A stretch of DNA of 64,000 nucleotides. Source: Sinosporangium siamense. GTDB lineage: Bacteria; Actinomycetota; Actinomycetes; Streptosporangiales; Streptosporangiaceae. A program made the translations under genes and the position numbers. The notes below the pieces were generated by a model that saw nothing but the letters and a program-made list of their open reading frames with translations, searched no databases and was not told where the DNA came from. Positions 9,347-16,389 of this stretch are shown here, piece after piece. The DNA lies in NCBI RefSeq assembly GCF_016863435.1, contig NZ_BOOW01000037.1, forward strand, positions 62,001 to 126,000, written 5' to 3'. The first letter of the stretch is position 1, and every line of letters begins with the position of its first letter.

Positions 9347-9396
9347 TGTTCCCAGCTCGCGGCGCGTGGTCGGTTCGGCCGCGCACGGAGACGGGC

Positions 9397-9630
9397 ATGA
9401 GTAATCATGTGCCTAAGAATGTGAAAAAGCGTGATATCGCGGCAATGCCGATTAGTGTGCTAGTCGGGTACGGCAGGAGCCGAGACGGGCGGCCGCCACG
9501 TGAGTGGTGTGAGCCGGGCAGTGGAGATACACCGAGCGGATGGTGTGGGACTGCGAATGAGAATTCGCCGGACGAGTGGTGCCGGCCGGACAGGCGGAGT
9601 TCACCAGGCGGGAGTCTCCGCCGCCCATGA
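9397..9630 (+). CDS. Putative RiPP precursor peptide with three P-x-x-W-C repeats
   Basis: 77 residues. Residues 1-33 look like a leader: charged (KNVKKRD), then a short hydrophobic stretch (MPISVLVGYG). Residues 34-69 are three contiguous 12-residue units, PREWCEPGSGDT, PSGWCGTANENS and PDEWCRPDRRSS, followed by a partial unit starting PGG. Pro, Trp, Cys and a Thr/Ser end position are invariant while their codons vary (CCA/CCG, TGT/TGC, ACA/TCG/TCA), which supports coding in this frame. GGAG at 9387-9390 is 6 bases from the ATG. The leader part uses many AT-ending codons, unlike neighbouring genes. Lying next to a P450 and an exporter, it may be a multi-core substrate whose Trp/Cys side chains are oxidised or cross-linked. 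That is inference. The frame could be a chance ORF, but the exact repeats make this less likely. Confidence 0.5.
   Translation: MSNHVPKNVKKRDIAAMPISVLVGYGRSRDGRPPREWCEPGSGDTPSGWCGTANENSPDEWCRPDRRSSPGGSLRRP
9496..9630 (+). repeat. 36-bp tandem repeat inside the putative precursor gene
   Basis: Units at 9496-9531, 9532-9567 and 9568-9603, with a partial unit at 9604-9630. Conserved DNA is CC at the unit start and TGGTG(T/C) at bases 10-15 of each unit; the remaining bases are strongly diverged. The exact 36-base period equals 12 codons. Confidence 0.75.
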
Positions 9631-9728
9631 TGCCCGGCATCACGATTACCGGCCGCAAATCCACTGTGCGACGGCTCACGCATGCACCTATGATCGGCCG
9701 AAGCCTTCCGTTACCATCCCATCACTTA

Positions 9729-9742
9729 GCGCGAATTCGCGC
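9729..9742. promoter_or_regulatory. 14-bp perfect palindrome upstream of the LuxR-type regulator
   Basis: GCGCGAATTCGCGC is a perfect palindrome, 39 bases before the GTG start at 9781. Its position between the peptide gene and the regulator gene suggests an operator or autoregulatory site. No known consensus is matched. Confidence 0.4.
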
Positions 9743-9780
9743 CGAGCATCTCCCTCACGTACTCGAATAGCAGGAGGCGC

Positions 9781-10941
9781 GTGGCAGTGGACACCCCAGA
9801 CCGAGAGAAGTCGTCGGCCCCTCTGCCACGATCGATCATTCGTCGGGATCGCCTCCACCGCCGACTTCAGAGCGCCCTCGACCACCCGCTGACCGCCGTC
9901 GTCGGCCCGGCGGGCTCGGGCAAGACCGTCCTCGTGCGCACGTGGCTGGACGAGCAGACCGCCCCGCCCCACGTGTGGATCTCCCTGGACGACCCCGACC
10001 GCCCCCCGGGCGGCCTCCCGCTGCCCCGCGCGGGCGCCGCCCGCTCCCGCTTCTGGGCCCTGGTCGCCGACGCCGTCATCCGCTCGGGGAAGATGTCCCC
10101 CGGCATCGCCGGCACTCGCGCCTATCCCCTCACCCGGGGCACCCCCGCCTCCGGCACCGCCGCCGGCGTCGGCACCGGCCTGGAGCTCCGGCGGTGGCTC
10201 GTCGAGTCACTGGCCCGCCTCCGCGACCGGCTCATCCTCGTCATCGACGACGCCGACCCGATGCGCCACCCCATGCTCGCCGAAGACCTCGCCCTCCTCG
10301 CCCGGCGCGCCCCCCGCCTCCGCACGATCGTCCTGGCCCGCACCCGCGTCACCGCCGCCTGCGACACCGCCGAGATCCGCGCCGAGGACCTCGCCTTCAC
10401 CCGCGCCGAGGCGGCCCAGCTCTTACAGGTCGCCGACCTGCCGCTGTCGGAGGAGGACCTCGACGTCATCATGGCCCACAGCCGCGGCTGGCCCGTCGCC
10501 GTCAGGCTCATGGCCTACGAACTCGCCGCCACCTACCACTTCCACCAGCTCATCCGGCACGACCTGCGCCCCTCGTCCCCCCACCTGGGCGACACGCTGC
10601 CGCCGCACCTCCAGCTCCGCCAGATCCGCGCCGCCCGCGACTTCCGGGTCCTGTCCGACCTCGTCCACCGCCACTGGGGCGGCGGGGCCCCACCCCGGCC
10701 CGAGCTTCCCAAGAAGGGGCAGGACACCCTGCTCAGCCCCCGTGAGCGGGTCGTTCTGGCCCACCTGCGCAGCCTGTCGACGGTTGAGGAGATCGCCCGC
10801 GATCTCTATGTGTCGCCCAACACGTTGAAGACGCAGTTGCGGAGCATCTATCGCAAGCTCGGCGTCACCCGCCGCCGCGAGGCCGTCACCGTGGCCGAGC
10901 AGATGGGCTGGCTCGACCACGGCCTTCCCGGCGTGCGCTGA
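9781..10941 (+). CDS. LuxR-family regulator with N-terminal P-loop ATPase (short LAL/MalT type)
   Basis: 386 residues. The N-terminal P-loop is VVGPAGSGKT (residues 40-49), with a Walker B-like LILVIDDADP near 150. The C-terminal LuxR helix-turn-helix spans about 320-378 (LSPRERVVLAHLRS...SPNTLKTQLRSIYRKLGV). It resembles the two ends of LAL/MalT regulators (usually about 900 residues), with the central TPR-like sensor region absent. AGGAGG at 9772-9777 is 3 bases from the GTG at 9781 and 9 from a second GTG at 9787, so the start could be two codons later. It follows the repeat-peptide gene by 150 bases and may control that locus. Confidence 0.85.
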   Translation: MAVDTPDREKSSAPLPRSIIRRDRLHRRLQSALDHPLTAVVGPAGSGKTVLVRTWLDEQTAPPHVWISLDDPDRPPGGLPLPRAGAARSRFWALVADAVIRSGKMSPGIAGTRAYPLTRGTPASGTAAGVGTGLELRRWLVESLARLRDRLILVIDDADPMRHPMLAEDLALLARRAPRLRTIVLARTRVTAACDTAEIRAEDLAFTRAEAAQLLQVADLPLSEEDLDVIMAHSRGWPVAVRLMAYELAATYHFHQLIRHDLRPSSPHLGDTLPPHLQLRQIRAARDFRVLSDLVHRHWGGGAPPRPELPKKGQDTLLSPRERVVLAHLRSLSTVEEIARDLYVSPNTLKTQLRSIYRKLGVTRRREAVTVAEQMGWLDHGLPGVR

Positions 10942-10998
10942 CCGCCTGGCACCGGGGGACCGGTTCCGATCCGAGCCGGTCGCCCCTCGAACTGCGCT

Positions 10999-11026
10999 GA
11001 GCCCTGGCCGCGTGCGGCCGGGGCTC
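10999..11026 (+). terminator. Terminator after the LuxR-type regulator
   Basis: GAGCCCTGGCCG pairs with CGGCCGGGGCTC around a CGTG tetraloop: a 12-bp stem with one T-G wobble, 58 bases after the stop codon. Confidence 0.75.
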
Positions 11027-11269
11027 TCACGTGCGTGGGGGCGATCCTTTTACGCCATTTAGTGGTTTGAAACCACTTAATCCATTGGCCGGTGGCAAAC
11101 CATCGAAACCAATCATTCCACCTAATCGGATAGATGGCTCAAGTCCATTCATTCCAACGTATCGATTTGTTCTGTCAAGTCCATTGGTTCCATTGGGCGG
11201 ATCAACCCCAATCGGTCCGATGCACCCATTAGACAGACTGATGCCAACAGAGCCATTTGTACCATACAT
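11027..11269 (-). CDS. Possible 80-residue peptide made of six 12-residue G-x-x-G repeats
   Basis: Beginning at the ATG at 11269, residues 3-74 fall into six exact 12-residue units. Each starts G-x-x-G, for example GTNGSVGISLSN, GCIGPIGVDPPN, GTNGLDRTNRYV and GMNGLEPSIRLG. The frame opens earlier with a TTG at 11317. The stretch is far richer in A/T than its surroundings and has AT-ending codons. Third bases of the repeated glycines vary freely, mildly favouring this strand. The opposite strand reads P-x-x-P with the same period. There is no signal peptide or known family. It may instead be a non-coding repeat. Confidence 0.3.
   Translation of the reverse strand: MYGTNGSVGISLSNGCIGPIGVDPPNGTNGLDRTNRYVGMNGLEPSIRLGGMIGFDGLPPANGLSGFKPLNGVKGSPPRT
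11048..11263. repeat. Six degenerate 36-bp tandem units in a low-GC island
   Basis: Units are held together by CCATT-type and CCA boxes spaced 36 bases apart, for instance TCAAGTCCATT at 11139 and again at 11175. Base composition is near 50% G+C in a roughly 70% G+C region. An inverted repeat AGTGGTTT-G-AAACCACT lies at 11061-11077. Origin is unknown; signs of transfer are the base composition and AT-ending codons. Confidence 0.65.
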
Positions 11270-12009
11270 TCGCCACCCGGCCCTGGGTGGTGTCTGGCGT
11301 TGGTTTTGCCTGGTCAAGGGGATATTGCGGGGGTGTGGGTACGGCGAAGCCCGGTCGCTCCGAGTCCGCCGGAGTCGGCCGTCGGTGCCTCGAGTGCACG
11401 TTTGAGTCCGAACAGGTAGTGCGGCCCGCCGTGGCGGCGAACAGGCCGCGGCCCCTCAGGGCCGTCCGCGGCTACGTCCCCTTTTTCGCGACGGAAATAA
11501 TGGAAAGGGTTGTCCGGCGTGGCTCGGCCGTAAAGTCACTGTCGGCTTGAAAGTCGCTTCCATTCGTGTCCTTCATTCTTCAACCGCTGAGGGCTCGCCG
11601 CTGCTCTGAATCGCCGTGGCCGCGATCGATGTATCGGCCGCCTGTCGATCTGAGAGGCTTGTCAATTTGAATCCGGCGACGGCGCCGGTCTCCCGCAAAA
11701 ATTCTTTAAGCCGATCGCCGGCGCGATTAGCCGCCGTTATCCCATCCCGCGATCGGCGGGACGCCAGGGAATGCCGTCGTCGCGGATCGCGGAAAACCGG
11801 GTGACCGGTAGGGAGGGTGCGGCGGTGGAGAGTTGCCTGCTTGGGGTCGGCGAGGAGGGTGGGGCGGGCTGCCAGGTGATCATGAAGGGCAGGGTGGATC
11901 GGGCATTGGGGAAAGGCTTGGAGAATAAGTCGTCCGCCTGAGATTTCCTCGGCCCTTGGATAAACTGCTGTGCACTGTGGGAGGGGGATGGAAACCTCTA
12001 GGAGGGATT
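11270..12009. other. Intergenic stretch, no gene recognised
   Basis: Mixed composition. A minus-strand frame over about 11573-11750 has protein-like wording (AANRAGDRLKEFLRETG) but no usable start, so it may be a decayed remnant. The last 60 bases should contain the promoter of the formyltransferase gene. Nothing else is recognised. Confidence 0.5.
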
Positions 12010-12918
12010 GTGTCGGCTCCGCTTCGCGTGGCGCTTGTCTCGTTTCGCCCCGATCTGTTCGCTGCACTTCACTCCGGTTGTATGAGAAGCGGCCACCTCC
12101 CCGTTCTATATATCGCAGGCCGTTCCCCTCGGCCGGGTAAGCCAAGCTACCCACAGGTCGGGGACAGGGTAGGTGAAATACTCTGCCAAATCCCCCCGGA
12201 TATGGACCTTCTACTACCCGGAAGTTCCCGGGGGTTCGCCCAGGCGTTAAAGGGATACGGCGTGGACGTGGTCGTGGCCTGCGGCCTTTCCTGGCGTTTG
12301 CCCAAATCCGTGCTCGATGCGCCGGCCCTCGGTGTGATGAACGTCCATGCTTCGCTCTTGCCGAAATACCGCGGCCCCTCCCCGGTGCAGTGGGCTCTCC
12401 GCAACGGCGACCCGGACATCGGCCTGACCGTCCACTGGATGGACGAGCGCATCGACACCGGCAACATCCTGGCCCGGCGCGGCGGCATCCCGCTGCCGGA
12501 GTTCGTCACGTTCGCCGAGCTGTGGCGGCACCTCGGCCCCGCCATCGGCGACCTGGTCGCCGATGCGCTGGGCCAGGCGGCCGGGGGCTCCCGGGGCGAG
12601 CCCCAGGACGACTCCCAGGCGAGTTACGCCGGGGCCATGGAGCGAGGCTTCGACTTCATCAACTGGTCACACACCGCCGAAGCCGTGCACAACCAGGTCC
12701 GCACGTTCTATTTCGGCGCCGGCCTGCCGGGCCCCTTCGCCAAGGTGGACGGCGAGTGGCTGCTGGTGCGCCGCACGTCCCTGACCCCACAGGAGGGCAT
12801 TCGCGTGGAGTGCCGTGACCGCCCGATCTGGATCGTCGAGTGGGCCTCGGCCCGCCTCCCAGGCGCGGCACCGCCCTCCGCTCCCCACCTGATCCGTCCG
12901 ATCCCCACAGGCACCTGA
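12010..12918 (+). CDS. Formyltransferase of the methionyl-tRNA/sugar N-formyltransferase fold
   Basis: 302 residues. The catalytic triad of 10-formyl-THF-dependent formyltransferases is visible as N111 and H113 (GVMNVHASLLP) and D149 (DTGNI). Their spacing equals N106/H108/D144 of E. coli Fmt. The motif KYRGPSPVQWALRNGD matches the family. The N-terminus lacks the usual MRIVFAGT start of housekeeping Fmt, and the gene is not next to def, so it is probably a paralogue acting on an amino sugar or another amine. AGGAGG at 12000-12005 sets the GTG at 12010. It lies 260 bases upstream of an ABC-F gene. Confidence 0.8.
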   Translation: MSAPLRVALVSFRPDLFAALHSGCMRSGHLPVLYIAGRSPRPGKPSYPQVGDRVGEILCQIPPDMDLLLPGSSRGFAQALKGYGVDVVVACGLSWRLPKSVLDAPALGVMNVHASLLPKYRGPSPVQWALRNGDPDIGLTVHWMDERIDTGNILARRGGIPLPEFVTFAELWRHLGPAIGDLVADALGQAAGGSRGEPQDDSQASYAGAMERGFDFINWSHTAEAVHNQVRTFYFGAGLPGPFAKVDGEWLLVRRTSLTPQEGIRVECRDRPIWIVEWASARLPGAAPPSAPHLIRPIPTGT

Positions 12919-13179
12919 GCCTCGACCGGCAGGCGGTCCGCGGTGGCCGAGTGGCCAGTGGGGCGAGTGGACCTCGGCCCACCTCCCTGGGACGACGCCG
13001 CTCGCCGGCCCACCTGGCTCGCCCGATAAGTCTGATCTCCGGGGATAAATGGAATGCCGAGGTGGGGCACCCCCAGATAGCCTCCGCAGAGTATGGAGAC
13101 CCCTATCCATCCTCTGGCTGAGCACCATGACGTGTGGAGGTGAGGTGGCAGGGGCGGTGTTCGACAAGGGGGAAAGATC

Positions 13180-14790
13180 GTGGGGCACGTCGAAGTCGGG
13201 CACCTGGTCTATGTGCTGCCCGATGGCCGGCCGCTGCTGGACGATGTGTCCTTTCGCGTAGGCGAAGGGGTGAAGGCGGCCCTGGTGGGGCCCAACGGCG
13301 CGGGGAAGACGACCCTGTTGCGGCTGATCGCAGGTGATCTTCAGCCGATCGAGGGGACTGTGGCGAACTCCGGTGGGCTGGGGGTGATGCGGCAGTTCGT
13401 GGGGAACATCCGTGACGGCAGCACGGTGCACGACCTGCTGTTGTCCGTGGCGCCGCCGGCGGTGCGCCGGGCGGCCGACAGGCTGCACCGGGCCGAGCTC
13501 GCGATGATGGAGCGCGACGACGAGAAGACGCAGATGCGTTACGCACAGGCCATCACCGACTACACCGACGCCGGCGGCTACGACATCGAGGTGCTCTGGG
13601 ACACCTGCACTGTGGCCGGCCTCGGGGCACCATACGACCATGTGAAATATCGCGAGGTCAACACGCTGTCGGGCGGTGAGCAGAAACGCCTGGTGCTGGA
13701 GGCGCTGCTGCGGGGGCCCGATCAGACGCTGCTGCTGGACGAGCCGGACAACTACCTCGACGTGCCGGGCAAGATCTGGCTGGAGGAGCGGCTCAAGGAG
13801 ACGCCCAAGACGGTCCTGCTGGTCAGCCACGACCGGCAACTCCTGGCCAACGCCGCCAATCGCATCATCACCGTCGAGTCAGGCAATGTGTGGATCCACG
13901 GTGGCGGGTTCGCGACCTACGCTGAGGCGCGCAAGGAGCGCAACGAGCGCCTCGACGAGCTGCGCCGCCGCTGGGACGAAGAGCACTCCAAGCTCAAACG
14001 CCTGGTCGTCATGCTCAAGCAGAAGGCCTCGTACAACGACGGCATGGCCCCGGCCTACCACGCGGCCCAGACCCGGCTGCGCCGCTTCGAGGACGTGGGG
14101 CCGCCGGAGGCCGCGCCCAAGGACCAGCTCATCCAGATGCGCCTGCGCGGCGGCCGCACGGGCAAACGCGCGGTGATGTGCGAGAACCTTGAGCTGACCG
14201 GTCTGATGAAGCCCTTCGACACCGAGATCTGGTATGGCGAGCGCATCGCCGTGCTCGGCTCCAACGGGTCGGGCAAGTCCCACTTCCTGCGGCTGCTGGC
14301 CGGTGAGGAGATCCGCAGCACGGGCAAGGCCGCCCTCGGCGCGCGGGTCGTGCCCGGACATTTCGCCCAGACGCACTCGCGTCCCGATCTCCAGGGGCGC
14401 ACCCCCTGCGAGATCGTCATGACCGAGCACGCCAAGCTCAAGAACGAGGCCATGAAGGCCCTGGCCCGCTACGAGCTGGCGGGAACCATCGCCGAGCAGC
14501 GCTTCGAGACCCTTTCCGGCGGGCAGCAGGCCCGGCTGCAGATCCTGCTGCTCGAACTCTCCGGCGCCACACTGCTCCTGCTCGACGAGCCCACCGACAA
14601 CCTCGACCTGGCCAGCGCCGAAGCGCTCCAGGAGGGCCTCGCGGGCTTCGACGGCACCGTGATCGCGGTCACCCACGACCGCTGGTTCTCCACGGACTTC
14701 GACCGGTTCCTGGTCTTCGGCTCGGACGGCCGCGTCTACGAGTCCCCCGAACCGGTCTGGGACGAGTCCCGCGTCGTCCGCCCCCGCTAA
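13180..14790 (+). CDS. ABC-F family ATPase (ribosome protection/translation factor type)
   Basis: 536 residues with two ABC domains and no membrane segment, as in ABC-F proteins that act on the ribosome. Walker A motifs are GPNGAGKT near residue 37 and GSNGSGKS near 360. Signatures are LSGGEQKRL near 163 and LSGGQQARL near 444. Walker B motifs are LLLDEPDNYLD and LLLDEPTDNLD. A charged linker between the domains (AEARKERNERLDELRRRWDEEH) fits the P-site tRNA interaction motif. GGGGGAAA lies just before the GTG start. It could give self-protection to a nearby product or be a general factor; the sequence alone does not decide. Confidence 0.92.
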   Translation: MGHVEVGHLVYVLPDGRPLLDDVSFRVGEGVKAALVGPNGAGKTTLLRLIAGDLQPIEGTVANSGGLGVMRQFVGNIRDGSTVHDLLLSVAPPAVRRAADRLHRAELAMMERDDEKTQMRYAQAITDYTDAGGYDIEVLWDTCTVAGLGAPYDHVKYREVNTLSGGEQKRLVLEALLRGPDQTLLLDEPDNYLDVPGKIWLEERLKETPKTVLLVSHDRQLLANAANRIITVESGNVWIHGGGFATYAEARKERNERLDELRRRWDEEHSKLKRLVVMLKQKASYNDGMAPAYHAAQTRLRRFEDVGPPEAAPKDQLIQMRLRGGRTGKRAVMCENLELTGLMKPFDTEIWYGERIAVLGSNGSGKSHFLRLLAGEEIRSTGKAALGARVVPGHFAQTHSRPDLQGRTPCEIVMTEHAKLKNEAMKALARYELAGTIAEQRFETLSGGQQARLQILLLELSGATLLLLDEPTDNLDLASAEALQEGLAGFDGTVIAVTHDRWFSTDFDRFLVFGSDGRVYESPEPVWDESRVVRPR

Positions 14791-14956
14791 GGGGCCGGGA
14801 GCGCCGGGCGAGCACAAGGCAGCAGGCGCCGCCTGCCCGCGTTCATCGCCGCGGGTTTGCGGCTCGGGCTCGGGCAAGGCAGGTCGGGTAAAGGCTGTGT
14901 ACGGCTGCCGCGTGTCGGCTTAGCCCCGTGCCTTTGGCGGGGCTAAGACAGGCAGG

Positions 14957-15856
14957 GTGAACGTGCGCAGTGCCATCGCCGCCCTGGACGCGGCCTCGCC
15001 TCTCGCTCTCCGCATGGCCTCCGGGGCCGGTGCGGGCCGTGTCGCCGGTCCGGGGCGTGCCGCCCGTGGGGCGGCGGCCGGCGTGGTGGTGCTGCTGGGG
15101 GCCGCCGTGCTCGCCGGGTGCGGCGGGGAGGAGAAGCCGGCGCCCGAGTTGCGTCCCCTCGCCGTGCGCGATCAGGTTTCGTCGATCATCAAGACCGGCG
15201 ACAGCTATCTGATCAACTGGGCCGGGGTGCTTGGCAACGACAACAAGTGGCATTTCGGCGAGCAGGTCGTGGCCACGATCACCGGGCAAAACGCGGCGGG
15301 CAAGCAGGTGGTCCGCACCGACCAGCCGCTCGACGCCGTCCCGCCGGCAGGGGCGCTGCCGTTCAGCGGTCAGGCGGTCTCGCCGGAGAAGCCGGAGAAG
15401 GTGACGATCACCTTCCGCCCGGCGCAGTGGCGCAAGGCCTCGCGGGTGACCTCGGCGTTCCGCCCGTTCCCGGTGTCCGACTCGATGACCACGCGGCAGA
15501 ACAACGGCAATTACATCGTGACCGGACGCGTCGCCAACCCCTACAACCTCTCGGCCAGCAGCCTTGTGGTGACGGCGCTGCTCCGCGACAAGATGGGCAA
15601 ACTGGTCGGCGGCGGCACCACGTTCGTGGACGACGTCGCATCGGGGGTGCGCCCCCGGTTCATCCTCAGCGTCGAGGGGCTGCCCAAGTCGGCACAGGTG
15701 GCCAGGACCGAGGTCGTCGCCCGCACGTGGGGGTCCACCGGCAAGCCTTATGAGGATCTCGTGCTCGGCGGGGCCAAGCCCCTCCACACGGTCAAACCGA
15801 CCACCGCGCCGTTCCCCAGGGATCGCGGCCGCCAGGCCCTCCCCATCGCGCCTTGA
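14957..15856 (+). CDS. Putative lipoprotein of unknown function
   Basis: Up to 299 residues. Hydrophobic VVVLLGAAVLAGC gives a lipobox with Cys at residue 55 from this start. The long n-region suggests that translation might begin later, for example at the ATG at 15014. The mature part is beta-rich and has no cysteines besides the lipobox. It contains phrases typical of FxLYD/DUF-like extracytoplasmic beta-sandwich domains (GRVANPYNLSASSLVVTALL), so a carbohydrate or protein-binding surface domain is possible. The exact family is not recognised. A weak GGCAGG precedes the start. Confidence 0.6.
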   Translation: MNVRSAIAALDAASPLALRMASGAGAGRVAGPGRAARGAAAGVVVLLGAAVLAGCGGEEKPAPELRPLAVRDQVSSIIKTGDSYLINWAGVLGNDNKWHFGEQVVATITGQNAAGKQVVRTDQPLDAVPPAGALPFSGQAVSPEKPEKVTITFRPAQWRKASRVTSAFRPFPVSDSMTTRQNNGNYIVTGRVANPYNLSASSLVVTALLRDKMGKLVGGGTTFVDDVASGVRPRFILSVEGLPKSAQVARTEVVARTWGSTGKPYEDLVLGGAKPLHTVKPTTAPFPRDRGRQALPIAP

Positions 15857-16389
15857 CCGTCGTCCGCCACTCGTCCGGCCCAGGGCCGGGGGCGTGGTCA
15901 CCATGGTTTGTCCGTACGGCACAGCGGGGTTTATCGACCGTGTTACCTGCATTGGCGTGGGTGCTTTGGTGTTGCGGAACCTCGGCACCCACGCTTCCCT
16001 GCCGATGCTTTCTCGCCGGGGCATCCGGGCTCTCCTGTCCGCCGCGTCTCTCCGATCCGTCGTCGCGGCGTTGAGGAAGGCGCCAGGGGGGCCGCGCACC
16101 CAATGGTGAATAACTTTCACGCCGCCGGGGCGGCGATCCCCGGGGCTCGGAAGTCCCTGGTCAGAGGCATGCATGAGCAAACGGAAACGGGTAAGGTAAT
16201 GCACGGTGGCCCGGAGGTATGCGTGCCGAGTGCTAATAGTGCGACAGTTCTCAAATCGCACAATTAACGAGATGTCGCGATATCGACCTGCTTTCCCCGG
16301 CCAATATGCGTGCCGCTTGTGTTACGGCATGAAGACTTTCCCGGAGAAGCGGTGGAGCGCGCAGTTACAAGCCGTTTACTCTCGGTCAT
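15857..16389. other. Intergenic region, nothing recognised
   Basis: 533 bases between the lipoprotein gene and the sigma-like gene. Short frames run through it on both strands, but none shows a plausible start with ribosome site or recognisable sequence. The AT-richer last 200 bases presumably hold the promoter of the sigma-like gene. Confidence 0.5.

Noticed and set aside
11041-11405. Plus-strand frame with P-x-x-P repeats
   Set aside because: It is the mirror of the G-x-x-G frame. Its repeated proline codons are almost all CCA, so there is no synonymous variation, and it runs into ordinary GC-rich DNA. Kept only as an alternative reading.
11573-12154. Minus-strand open frame with protein-like wording near 11573-11750
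   Set aside because: It begins inside the formyltransferase gene, has no start with a ribosome site near the plausible part, and no recognisable family.
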